NCBI GenBank assembly: GCA_035772735.1
Contig: JASDFA010000010.1
Span: 134,481,001-134,545,000, forward strand
Source of the DNA: Datura wrightii
Taxonomy: Eukaryota > Streptophyta > Magnoliopsida > Solanales > Solanaceae
DNA: 64,000 nt
Direction of reading: 5' to 3'
Position numbers and translations under genes: made by a program. This document shows positions 35,851 through 46,505 of this stretch, piece after piece. A model generated the notes under the pieces. The model saw only the letters and a list, made by a program, of their open reading frames with translations, searched no databases and had not been told where the DNA came from. Every line of letters starts with the position of its first letter. Position 1 is the first letter of the stretch.

Positions 35851-37917
35851 TGTCACGCCCAACCTTGGGAGACATGACGGGCACCTGGTGCCCTACTAGG
35901 ATCTGAACTGGCTTAACTAGGCCTATGCACTCCCGGTGCAGGCTTACTTCCCAAATCAAGAAAACAACGGGCTATATTTTGGCTGTAAATACAACCTCCG
36001 ACCGACAAGGCCTTATAGCCACCTGTAAAGAAAAATAGCTAACTAGAAACAGGCAATAACAGGGAATCCTATGTGGGCCGACAAGACCACCATGATATCT
36101 AGTTATGACTGTAAAGTAACTCCAATGATAAGCTAAACTATGGCCGACACAGCCGCTAATCTATCAACTAAACAAGGCCCCACATGGACAACATGTAAAC
36201 TAAAACACATATGGGCCCCACAAGGCCAATAACAGCTAACCGTAGGGAAATAAAATCAATCTGCAAGCCTCTAGGAGTAATATGATGGTCGGGATAGGGC
36301 CCCAACCTACCCATAAACTGTACAATCAAAAAGGAGTAAACCTTCTGTCTATAAGCTCCGGAAGAAAGGAACCGATTCTTCTGCTAATCCTGGCTGGAGA
36401 CTAAGAGGGACCTGCTCCTCATCTATCTGTACCTACAGGAAAGTAATGCAGCGCCCCAGAAAGGGCATCAGTACAATATGTACTAAATATGTAAGGCGAT
36501 AACTGTAGACGACTGAAATAAAGAGATAGAACTGAGGATAACTGAAGTGAAGGGATAGAGATCATACTTGAGTAATAGAACTTCTTACTATCTAATTTAT
36601 TAATAAATAAAGCAAACAACAACCTTACCTAGCCCCCATAAGCCCGAAGGTACAACCAGCACAGAATAACCCACCTAGGGCCCCCATAAGCCCCGGTGAG
36701 TACACTTTAGTCTATATACCCCTATCAAGGTCACACTGGGTCAACTAATAGCTATAGCCATCCTATCAGTCCCCTGGGTCTGCAACTGAGCCCGCTCGGC
36801 CCTTGACTGTAGTTGTGTCTGAGTCTAGTGGAATCTTGATATCTACACCCTGGGCACCAGGCTCGACGGGGGTGTATGAAGCCAACCATGGCATATGAGG
36901 ACCTAGGACCCCATCTTCATCCCTTGGAGATGGCATACCGCTCTATAGAGCTACGTCATCTCGCCCCTAGCGGGCGTCGACACAGTTAATAAATCTGGGG
37001 TCGGTCATGAAGGCTATACAGGCATAATCCATCCCAAACTAAACATGGAATACGAGTTTCATCTAATAACAACATCTAATCATAATAGACATGTTTCTGG
37101 CACTATTACTGAGACTCAAACTGAGTTATCATGCTAAGGAAACTAACTTGCCGAAGCAAACTTCCTTAACATACCTTGTTCGCCGATTATCGATCAACTG
37201 CTGAGTTTCAGTCCATATTCAACTGCTCTTTTCAGCTACAATCGTATTACTGGGGCAATATGACTAGTTTCAGTACTAAATCGGAAAAAATGATAACTTT
37301 ATATATAAATATTAACTATATTTCAACTTAACGTAACACGATCGAAAACTCATAATTTCTCGAAAGTCCAGAAGGGAGAAATACTTACTTGAAGCCTGTG
37401 ATCATATAGAAATTAATTTGGAGCAATTCCAACGACTCTGGCTTGGTGAGACTATGATTTGCTGGGCAAATTTTGTGAAAATAACTCTATGGCAATGCTC
37501 CCTGCAGCCTTAAACTTTAATACCCGAAGTTAATTTGAATTCTAGTGGCGTTTCATAGAGTAATCGGGTGAAAGTTGATAGAAAATTGCATTCTCCTTTA
37601 GTTCTGGCCGAGAGGAAATTTGCAAATGAATTGCAATTAAACTAAAGAGCTATATATATACTTTTGGGCAGTGGCCAGGGGGCGCCCCGCGCCTCTCAAG
37701 GCGCCAATGGCCTTGCACCTCGCGCCTCTCAAAGTGCCAGTGGCTTGGCGCGCTGTAGTGGCTGGTGTCCTGCCGGCTGGCGCGTCGCGCTGGCCCTATG
37801 CGACGTGGCCTCTCTCGACCCAACTTCTGAGGCTTCTTTACGCACATCATACTCTCTGTATCTATTTCAAATTCACGTCATACACCCACTATTCGTTAGC
37901 TTTCACGGGGTGTAACA
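35851..37917 (-). repeat. E4 5' LTR (2067 bp)
   Basis: It runs from GGGCGTGACA-type (35851) to TGTTACACCCCGTG (37917) on the minus strand, followed by the ATCAA target copy. It is uninterrupted, and gives the unsplit version of the site where E7 entered the other LTR (~36628). Confidence 0.93.
37691..37756. repeat. GC-rich 33-bp tandem array (2 units), E4 5' LTR
   Basis: GCCTCTCAAGG at 37691 and GCCTCTCAAAG at 37724. It has one unit fewer than the 3' LTR of the same element. Confidence 0.82.
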
Positions 37918-37922
37918 ATCAA

Positions 37923-38343
37923 ATTGTAGCCTCCAAGTACGTTCTAAATCTGCACCAATCTTGCTACCTCTTTGTTAGCACCTAAGCACATAGTCATCAC
38001 ATTATTTACTTAAAATTTATATGACTCTAGTTGCATATTTCAATCAATCACTATTTCCACTTCTTGGATACTATATTCATGACTTTATATCTTGGCTCTG
38101 GTGTATATTCTACTACTTATGGATTACAATAACTCATATCATATCGTCCTTCAAATGAAAAATTAGCTAAGCCTTGAGACACATACTTCCTTTTAGAGGG
38201 CATTATTCACATCAAAATTTCAATAAGGATTTGAATTCATATTTTACTTTAGGATAAAAATCACGATTCATCTAAACAAGAGTATATCCATTGAAATAAG
38301 AGAATTCAATGCACTAATGGATTTACCACAAGCCCTTGTGTAA
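37923..38343 (-). other. E3 interior, middle part between E4 and E5
   Basis: About 420 bp of AT-rich DNA that continues E3 after the ATCAA duplication (37918-37922). It has no coding similarity. It ends in TGTAA (38339-38343), the E5 target copy. Confidence 0.6.
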
Positions 38344-39733
38344 TGTAACACCCCAAAACTCCATATGATTAGACCCGAGTACTGAAACAAAATAAATAGG
38401 AAAAAACTACACCAGATCACAGAACGATTTGCCAAGTGACTCGTTATTTCACTTAAAGACTCATTAAGTGAGTCATTGGGTGCAATGAGGCTATGAAAAG
38501 TTGAGTTTCAAATAGTCTTAACAAGTAGTGAAGTGATCCATTAAGTGTCATGACGAATCATAAGTAAAAATATCAGGAAGGATTAGAAAGTTGAAAAATG
38601 TCTCCAGAGGCAATGAGTGGTCTTAATGACCCATTAAGTGGACTAACGGATCATTGGATGATCCGTTGGTCTGGCAAAGCCCATTTTCCAACTAAGTTAT
38701 TAAGGGCATTTTCTTAATTCTTAAGTTCCTAACTCATAAACTATCGTTTTAAGCTCCTAAAAGGGTGTTTTAAGGGGTTTTATTCATCCTAAACCCTCAT
38801 TTCACTCCTATCATGCCAAGTGGAAGATCAAAACCCTCTCAAGCCTCAAGCATCAAGGTCCTCCTTCTCCTCCATGCATCAAACTAGCAAGAATCCCATC
38901 AAGCCCAGGTATGTAGGGTCATGAATGGGGAAAATCCTTCCACCCTCATGCCCAATTTCATCTCTATCTCATGATTTCAAGTCTCCAAGCATGAATTATT
39001 GAAATTCTAGGGTTAGACCCAATTCTCATGAAATCTCTTATGATCCCTTATGAATTTAAGTCTCTTATGATTAAATTCATGATTTATCACTATGATTACT
39101 TGTTTTATACTAGAATCTCTCAAGGATCTATATTTTTAAGTTTATGGTGATTTTGCCTAATTATGCATGGTTTGATTAATTTCAAGCTTGTGATCCTATG
39201 ATTTTAAGTTATGAGGAATTATCAATGTATGCATGAATGTTTACGAATCTTAAACTTATGATTTTTATGATTTCGAGTTATGAGGTCTTATTTAAGTATG
39301 TATGAATTTCATAAAGAATCAAGTTTATGCATCATGGCCCATTGTGGCATTATTTTTCATAGCTAGTTCACGTATGTCAAGTATGATTATGATTTTATGA
39401 TTTTAAACTAGCCCATGCAAGATCAAGTATGTTTCATGATGATGACTATGAGCTATGTGCATGTTTTTAGGAGTATGGTCTAGCACCGAGTAGCCAGGGG
39501 TGCAGGCAAACCCTGGGTCTAAGAACTACGTGAACCGTAATTATTTATTCATGTTCAAGCCCTATAGGGATCACGAGTAATATCATGCCTTAATCATTCC
39601 TTGCGTTGTCAAGCTTGGGACGACTCTGCCCACTTGAGTGAGATAGTTGGGGCGTCATGTAAGCTCTATCATAATGGTGGTAGTTATGATGAGTCTTCCT
39701 TTGTTCGTTATGATTTAAGTTATTCATGTTCAT
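38344..39733 (+). repeat. E5 5' LTR, left part
   Basis: It starts TGTAACACCCCAAAACTCC and aligns with 51371 onward. U3 at ~38430-38690 holds repeated GACTCGT/ATTAAGTG-type words and GGATCATTGGATGATCC. It breaks at TTCAT (39729-39733), where E6 entered. Confidence 0.9.
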
Positions 39734-40131
39734 TGATCACGTGCAAAAATAGCATGCCCGAGATACGCTTTATGACATAAATTAGTCTTGTTTATCTAAG
39801 TTATTGTATACATTTTCATGTAATTTTATATGAAGTGAAGATATGTGCTAACCAACATGATTAGCCTTTGTTTTGTAGGTTTTGATGACTTTTGAGTAAC
39901 TAATCCATGAGTTGGTGAAGTAGAGGCTTGGAAATGGAATTAACACGCGAACGTCGGCAAAGAGGAGGCACAAAACAGCCCACCGGCGCGTTGGCAACGT
40001 GCCACGACAGGTTGGCTGCGCGACCAAGAGGTGCCAACGCACTGCCCAAGCAGCGTGACACGCTGCCAACGCGGCAGGGTGCTGCCGGGGCCAAGTTCGG
40101 GTGATTTCCAGAGAGCTTCCGCGTCCGTAGT

Positions 40132-40212
40132 GTGTCACGGAGGCAGTGCTCCGCGATGCACTCCGTGACACGTTGCTTGTTATTCTGGGAAAAAGTCCTA
40201 CTACTTTAAATA
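40132..40212 (+). promoter_or_regulatory. E6 5' LTR promoter: palindrome plus TATA-like box
   Basis: The GTGTCACGGAG (40132-40142) / CTCCGTGACAC (40161-40171) inverted repeat precedes TTAAATA (40206-40212) by ~35 bp. The same pair is in the 3' LTR (arms 44571-44582 and 44601-44611). This is the single-copy form of the module arrayed in E7. Confidence 0.7.
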
Positions 40213-40337
40213 GCACACTTAGGTTTTATTTGAGATATTCTGACTTGGTGGAGCAAGGACGTGGGTTACAGGCTGTTGAGGGACGAAAAGTTCAGGGTTT
40301 TTTCTCTCTTTCTTTCTTCTTTAATTCAATTGCTTGT

Positions 40338-40385
40338 ATGATTAACACTCATTTTATGATGTTTAATCCACAAATGAGTGGCTAA
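40338..40385 (+). other. Possible 15-codon leader uORF in E6 LTR
   Basis: The frame MINTHFMMFNPQMSG is the first ATG frame after the TATA-like box. It is repeated at 44778-44825 and has close counterparts in E7. It could be a translational control element or simply conserved LTR sequence. Confidence 0.35.
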
Positions 40386-41122
40386 TTCCTCTCCTTGCTG
40401 AGGTTATGAACAATTGTAATGAAATTGGATCATTGATTCTTTGTTTTTTCATCTTTTCTTCCTTGTTGTTCTATTAATTCTTATTCTTACTGCATTAGTG
40501 TGTGGCCTACATTAATGTACATCTAAAAAGTCTGGTTTCACTCGAGAGAGCAAGAAATTGGAAAGTTGTGAATTAATAGGATATGTTCTTTACTTGGTTT
40601 GGGAAAATTGAGTCTTGATTTGCTTTCAGGATAGAAATATACCTGAAAGTCGTATTAGTCAATTTAGGAACCGGAATTGTATGGCTAGGACATGAATTGC
40701 ATTTGATCACAGAAATGTAGACGGATGGTTCATGATTCTTAAGTGAGGTTAAATACGAGAGTTTTAATCTCTTGGCAAATGTTCTTGGCTAGCGACTGGA
40801 GGAAAAGATTAACCTATTTATGATGATAATCAATTTCATTACATGTTCGTTTAACCTCAGCATGCTCTCATTCATAGTTCAGATTCAAAGTAGATAATTG
40901 TTCTTAGTTTATTATAAAAATTTATAAAACAAACTATCAAACTTTTGGTTACACTGTTGTCTGCATTTTTAGAAGTAAAATATAGTACACTTTAGTAAAT
41001 TGCACTTCATCCAAGTCTCTGAGGAATCGATACTTGGCTTACTAAAGCCACTTACTACTTGTTCGACCACGTGCACTTGCGTGTCGTTTTATATAACCCC
41101 ACAATCACGCCGAACAAGTTTT

Positions 41123-41140
41123 TGGCGCCGTTGCCGGGGA
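41123..41140 (+). other. E6 primer-binding site, tRNA-Asp
   Basis: TGGCGCCGTTGCCGGGGA is complementary over 18 nt to the 3' end of plant tRNA-Asp(GUC) as I know it. Priming by tRNA-Asp is described for Athila-type elements. Confidence 0.88.
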
Positions 41141-41275
41141 CTTGGCAATTGGTGAATTTGTTTTAAGTGTTAATTTACTGTATTTTTATTTTCTTAATGC
41201 TGACAACTTGGTCCTAGTGTTTGTTTTAATTCTTTTTCATTTCATTTTTTTTCTTTTTCGGATACCCTTATTGAC

Positions 41276-42222
41276 ATGACATCGTGGAATACAAATGATA
41301 TAAATGGTGGATACTCATATTTTAGAGAATATTGTTTGAATTGCGGAGGACACCACTCGTGGAAACACTGTAACACGTGCAATATATGTGGTGGTCAAGA
41401 TGGCCATTGGGATGGCTGTCCGAATGCATATTACCCTCCCCAATCCCCTACTATGATCCTTCTGTTGTTTTTGCTGAATTTAGGCATGCTGAAAATGAGG
41501 ACTTGGGACGCCAAGTTCAAATAGAAGACATGTTGAAACAACTCCTGGAGCAATCAGAAGCAACAAAGGAGGCGATGGCAGTGTTGAGAATTCAGCAAGA
41601 AGAGAATGCAGAGGTTCTAGAAAGGATGAGCATCAAATTCACGGAGATGATTGCTGAGGCTGAAGCTTGTGATAAATTGAAGGTAACAATTTTAGCCGAT
41701 ATTCAAGAGGAACTACAAGAGGAAGACAAGGGTGAATTTTTGGATGAAACCCAACAATTAGAATCTCTTGAGTGTCCCCGTGATGGGCTCACACTTATGG
41801 AAAATCCATTCATGGAAGAAGAGATAGAGTATCCCCCATTTGACATTAATGGAGAGATAGATGTCGATGCTGAGAAGGTGTTTACAAGTAAGGAGGTCAA
41901 GCACAATGCAGTTTCAGAGTTGAGGTTTATTGGACCACACTTGAAGCATTTTTCGACATTAAGTTTGGTTGACAACATAGAAATAGAGTCTTCCAAGCTT
42001 ATAGAGAAATGTCTAGAGGAGGATCAAGCCCCATATATTTTGAAATTTGCTAACTCAGAGAGACAAAATGACTTCGCTTACTTAAGGGTCAATAGGTTCA
42101 AAAGGCAACATCTACTGCTTGGTCCTTACAATTTTTCACCACCACCCCTGGAGCATAAGAGGAAATTAGAGAAGAAATTAGGGGTGAGATTCATATCCTC
42201 AAGGTGGAGGAAAAAGCGGTGA
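41276..42222 (+). pseudogene. E6 zinc-knuckle/coiled-coil protein (one frameshift)
   Basis: It starts at ATG 41276 (MTSWNTNDINGGYSYF). Boxes CLNCGGHHSWKHC and CNICGGQDGHWDGC lie at residues ~20-47. A one-base deletion near 41443, judged against E7, moves the reading into a frame that stays open to TGA 42220-42222. That frame has a predicted coiled coil (QIEDMLKQLLEQSEATKEAM), an acidic centre rich in Glu/Asp, a region with ILKFANSERQNDFAY, and a very basic end (SSRWRKKR). The family is unknown to me. The knuckles, the single-gene layout and the position after the primer site suggest a Gag-like RNA-packaging role. Confidence 0.8.
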
Positions 42223-42229
42223 AATTGGA

Positions 42230-42279
42230 TACGTCGTGCCACGACGTAAAATTAGGCGCTGCTTGGGAGGCAACCCAAG
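42230..42279 (+). other. Twin hairpins just after the E6 gene
   Basis: TACGTCGT/ACGACGTA (8-bp stem, 3-nt loop, 42230-42248) is followed 13 bp later by CTTGGG/CCCAAG (6-bp stem, loop AGGCAA, 42262-42279). The first stem begins 8 nt after the stop codon. The GGGAGGCAACCC core is, to my recollection, common in Athila-like elements; this would need checking. Confidence 0.75.
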
Positions 42280-44160
42280 GGTACCATTTTAATTTTTTGC
42301 ATTTAAGTTTATTTTATTTATTTTTCATCTTGTGTTGTTTTGGTGGAGAGTTAAGCACAGATGGAGGGGAAGTCTGAGTACCCGTGGAGGAGGAAGCTAA
42401 CAAGCATGGAAGAGAAATAGTGTGGGGTCGAACACCCACTTGTGCAAAGTTGAAGAAAGGCATGCTGTTAGCTAGGCCTAAAGGCCTCAGGGAGTATTTC
42501 TCACCCTTTTTAAATTTTAATTTGATGCTATGAGGACATAGCATGATTTAAGTATGGGGTGAGGGAAATTTCAAGGGAAATTTCAAATTTTTGTGCTTAA
42601 CGATTTTTGGTGAATGTAATGCTTGTGACAAAATTGAATTTTTTTTTGTGAGTTAAGCATGAATTCATCACCCGTTGGCTTTTCTTTTCGGTTCTTTTCC
42701 GACGGGGGGTATTTGAACCGAAAGATTAAAATTTTATTTTTCTTTTCTTTGTCTGTATATAAGGTTTTTAGTCATAGCTAGGGACTGTTTCCGACGATGG
42801 ATGGATGACGACCGTCTTGAGGAAAAATTAGTCGATAGGTTGTGGGTTTGTGGACCCGTAGCTAATCGATACTTGAGGTTCTTGTTATGGGCTATAAATG
42901 GTTGTAAGATGCAAGTATGTTCAGTGTTGAAGCATGCAAGTGTATAACTTTGTGTGAGACACTTAGGTTCTTGAATTTGACTCAATATGATTGAAGCTTA
43001 ATTCTGAATTCTTGTGATTAGCTGAGGAAGAGTCTACTGAATGTGTCTTGATTTGAGCATGTACCATGAGTGTAAGGTTTTTGAGTATTCTGTGCTATTG
43101 TGGATTGTCTAGAACTTGCCTGGTGTGTTTATAAAACGAAATGAAGGATGTGAATTGTAGGAGATGATTTAGGCAATTCTTTGAATGAACCAATTTTTAT
43201 CCCTCATTGTACCTACCTTGAAAAATTAATCCTAGTTAACCCCATTGAGCCTTAAGCCTATTCTTTCACAGCTGCAACATAAGCTTAATCCTTTTTCTTT
43301 CATTAGCCTTGAAATTGAACCAAAACTCCTAAGCGCTTAAAGGAAAAATACGAAAGAATAAAGGAGTGAGAAGAATGAAAAATACGGGAAAGTAGCAATT
43401 GTAAGAGTTGAGAAAGGTCGAGGGTGCACTTGTTTGAATATGGGTGAGTATTAGTAGGGAGTAAGAAAATAAATAAATGAAAAGTTACTTATAGAATTTC
43501 TTACTAATAAGCTAAAAGTGCCTAAAGAAAGGGGGGAACAAAAGAGGAAAAAGAAAGATGAAAAGAGAAAAAGGTGAAGTGAAGGAAGGAAAGTTTGTAA
43601 TGAAGGCGTGATGTATTAAAAGCGCTTAGGAAAGATAGTCACGATTACTGGCAATAATAGTACTTACCGCACCTGAGTTACATTACAACCCATTAAGTCC
43701 TACTTGATCTTACATTCATATATCCTTAAATTAGTGGAATAAAACACTAAGGGCAAGCTTATGGGTCATTACATGATGCATGTGAATTCTTTGTGAAAGT
43801 GAGTGTAATTCTATGCATGTACCCACACATGTTGTGATATAAAAAATTGTTTTTGCGTGTGAAATTGGGTAACTCTGTTTCCGTGAGGGGCACATGTTGA
43901 ATGAAGGATAGAATTCATGTGGGATTTCTTAATCAGTTGATTTGCATGAGTTTGCTAAGATTGAGAGTCGATTCTTGAGGTTAAGAAGTCTTAACATAGT
44001 TCTACTTTATTTCAATGATCAAATCATGCATGCTCTAGTTGTAGCTTGTTATCTTACGTAATCATTATAGCCGTAACTTGAATTATCTTGCTAAATTAGT
44101 TATGCGGGAGTCTCCATATGCATGCTAGGTAAAAGGTTGTTCGAGGACGAACAAGGCTTT
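42280..44160 (+). other. E6 3' non-coding interior (~1.9 kb)
   Basis: No supported gene. It is collinear with the E7 3' region in opposite orientation, including the CTTTTCGGTTCTTTTCCGACG stretch. It probably holds packaging or 3' end signals. Confidence 0.6.
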
Positions 44161-44173
44161 AAGTGTGGGGTTG
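44161..44173 (+). other. E6 polypurine tract
   Basis: AAGTGTGGGGTTG directly precedes the 3' LTR start TGATCACG. Confidence 0.8.
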
Positions 44174-45557
44174 TGATCACGTGCAAAAATAGCATGCCCG
44201 AGATACGCTTTATGACTTGAATTAGTCTTGTTTATCTAAGTTATTGTATACATTTTCATGTAATTTTATATCAAGTGAAGATATGTGCTAACCAACATGA
44301 TTAGCCTTTGTTTTGTAGGTTTTGATGACTTTTGAGTAACTAATCCATGAGTTGGTGAAGTAGAGGCTTGGAAACGGAATTAACACGCGAACGTCATCAA
44401 AGAGGAGGCACAAAACAGCCCACCGGCGCGTTGGCAACGTGCCACGGTAGGTTGGCTACGCGACCAAGAGGTGCCAATGCACTGCCCAAGCAGCGTGACA
44501 CACTGCCAACGCGGCAGGGTGCTGCCGGGGCCAAGTTCGGGTGATTTCCAGAGAGCTTCCGCGTCCGTAGCGTGTCACGGAGGCAGTGCTCCACGATGCA
44601 CTCCGTGACATGTTGCTTGTTATTCTGGGAAAAAGTCCTACTACATTAAATAGCACACTTAGGTTTTATTTGAGATATTTTGACTTGGTGGAGCAAGGAC
44701 GTGGGTTACAGGCAGTTGAGGGACGAAAAGTTCAGGGTTTTTTCTCTCTTTCTTTCTTATTTAATTCAATTGCTTGTATGATTAACACTCATTTTATGAT
44801 GTTTAATCCACAAATGAGTGGCTAATTCCTCTCCTTGCTGAGGTTATGAACAATTGTAATGAAATTTGATCATTGATTCTTTGGTTTTTCATCTTTTCTT
44901 CCTTGTTGTTCTATTAATTCTTGTTCTTACTGCATTAGTGTGTGGCCTACATTAATGTACATCTAAAAAGTCTGGTTTCACTCGAGAGAGCAAGAAATTG
45001 GAAAGTTGTGAATTAATAGGATATGTTCTTTACTTGGTTTGGGAAAATTGAGTCTTGATTTGCTTTCAGGATAGAAATATACCTGAAAGTCGTATTAGTC
45101 AATTTAGGAACCAGAATTGTATGGCTAGGACATGAATTGCATTTGATCACAGAAATGTAGACGGATGGTTCATGATTCTTAAGTGAGGTTAACTACGAGA
45201 GTTTTAATCTCTTGGAAAATGTTCTTGGCGAGCAATTGGAGGAAAAGATTAACCAATTTATGATGATAACCAATTTCATTACATGTTCATTTAAACTCAG
45301 CCTGCTCTCATTCATAGTTCAGATTCAAAGTAGATAATTGTTCTTAGTTTTAGTATAAAAATTTATAAAACAAACTATCAAACTTTTGATTACACTGTTG
45401 TCTGCATTTTTAGAAGTAAAATATAGTACACTTTAGCAAATTGCACTTCATCCAAGTCTCTAAGGGATCGATACTTGGCTTACTAAAGCCACTTACTACT
45501 TGTTCGACCACGTGCACTTGCGTGTCGTTTTATATAACCCCACAATCATGCCGAACA
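44174..45557 (+). repeat. E6 3' LTR (1384 bp)
   Basis: Near-identical to 39734-41116 and followed by the TTCAT target copy. It has the same palindrome and a TTAAATA box at ~44646-44652. Confidence 0.93.
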
Positions 45558-46289
45558 TTCATTGCTTACGATACTATATTTTATAGAGAATTTGTCCTAT
45601 TGATTAGTTTATGAGTTTTAACATATGATTTCAAGTATGGTAAACTATATGATTCCTATTTCAAATATTATGTCGTTATACTTCATGTTATGATAAATAA
45701 CTCATGTTTATGACTATTACACGATTATGATTTCAATATGTGCCCTATTCTCATGTTTCATTTAGCCTTTACTTACTACCTTGTTTTACTATTTTACGAA
45801 CATGTTTTACTTGCTCTATATACTCAGTACATTCAAAGTACCGACCGCATACTCTATGCTATTTCATCTCATGATATAGGTTCGGTAGTCAGTCTCAGCC
45901 TCAACATGAGTTCACTCCCGCTTCAGTCCAGTTCCATCCTAGTTTTGGTGAGTCCTCATGATCTGATGAGGCAGTTTTTGTTCATATCTCTCTTTCTCTT
46001 ATGTCTTTCAGTATCAAACTTAGCGAACTAGTTGGGGGTGTTGTCCCCATCAGCTCATCATATGATTAGAGGCTTTTTAGACAGCTATGTATAGATGGTT
46101 CAGCATTGTTGACATATTGGCTAAGCTTATGCTTTATGATGTGTATACTTCCACTTATGTTGTGTTCATGCTTTATTTTCGCTTAGTTATGCTCGTCATC
46201 ATGCTATGTATGTGCCAGGGGTTATCTTGGAGCCATTTAATGTTCTAGGTCCCGTGTCTTGGTCCAGGGTCGATGCTTAGGATGTGACA
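45558..46289 (+). repeat. E5 5' LTR, right part
   Basis: It resumes E5 with the second TTCAT, aligns with ~52760-53491 of the 3' LTR and ends GGATGTGACA at 46289. Confidence 0.9.
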
Positions 46290-46293
46290 AACT

Positions 46294-46306
46294 TGGTATC
46301 AGAGCA
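46294..46306 (+). other. E5 primer-binding site (tRNA-iMet)
   Basis: TGGTATCAGAGCA lies 4 bp after the LTR end, a match to the initiator-Met site. Confidence 0.88.
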
Positions 46307-46505
46307 TTAGGTTTTAGAGTGTCCTAAGGTGTCTGAAAGCCGCATTAAGCAGAGTCTTTTTCATGGGTGTGAAGCGGGCCGCACTTATGAGGAAGAGGCT
46401 ACCAGACGTTTTAGGAAAACTTCCATTCTTTTGTGATTCTATATCATGCTATGAAATTCAACTCTCTTTATCCTTCTAACTCATACTGTATGTGCTTGCA
46501 GAAAT

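Larger units (their letters stand above)
22750..37917 (-). mobile_element. E4: Ty3/gypsy element inserted in E3, itself split by E7
   Basis: An exact ATCAA duplication lies at 22745-22749 and 37918-37922. LTRs are 35851-37917 (5', 2067 bp) and 22750-23530 plus 29239-30550 (3'). The interior 30551-35850 has gag, protease, RT, RNase H and integrase, better preserved than in E2 or E5: the RT still has FIDD and the protease DPGST. A few frameshifts and stops make it non-functional. Over about 225 aligned bases at the LTR 3' ends roughly 22 differ, so it is of intermediate age. Its RT is clearly of the same broad chromovirus type as E1 and E2. Confidence 0.93.
39734..41116 (+). repeat. E6 5' LTR (1383 bp)
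   Basis: From TGATCACGTGCAAAAATAG to CACGCCGAACA. U3 has a GC-rich stretch at ~39940-40120 absent from E7, then one copy of the palindromic module, a TATA-like box and a leader shared with E7. Confidence 0.93.
39734..45557 (+). mobile_element. E6: young non-autonomous LTR element, second copy of the E7 family
   Basis: An exact TTCAT duplication lies at 39729-39733 and 45558-45562. LTRs are 39734-41116 and 44174-45557 (1383/1384 bp), with ~3 differences in the first ~115 bases. The interior has a perfect 18-nt tRNA-Asp-type primer site, one zinc-knuckle gene, twin hairpins, a long non-coding 3' region and a GTGTGGGGT polypurine tract. It matches E7 in interior and U5/R, but its U3 is different. 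No pol is present, so it depends on a helper element. Confidence 0.93.

Noticed and set aside
41123..41140. tRNA gene fragment
   Set aside because: Only the 18-nt complement of a tRNA 3' end is present, at the LTR junction, so it is a primer-binding site.
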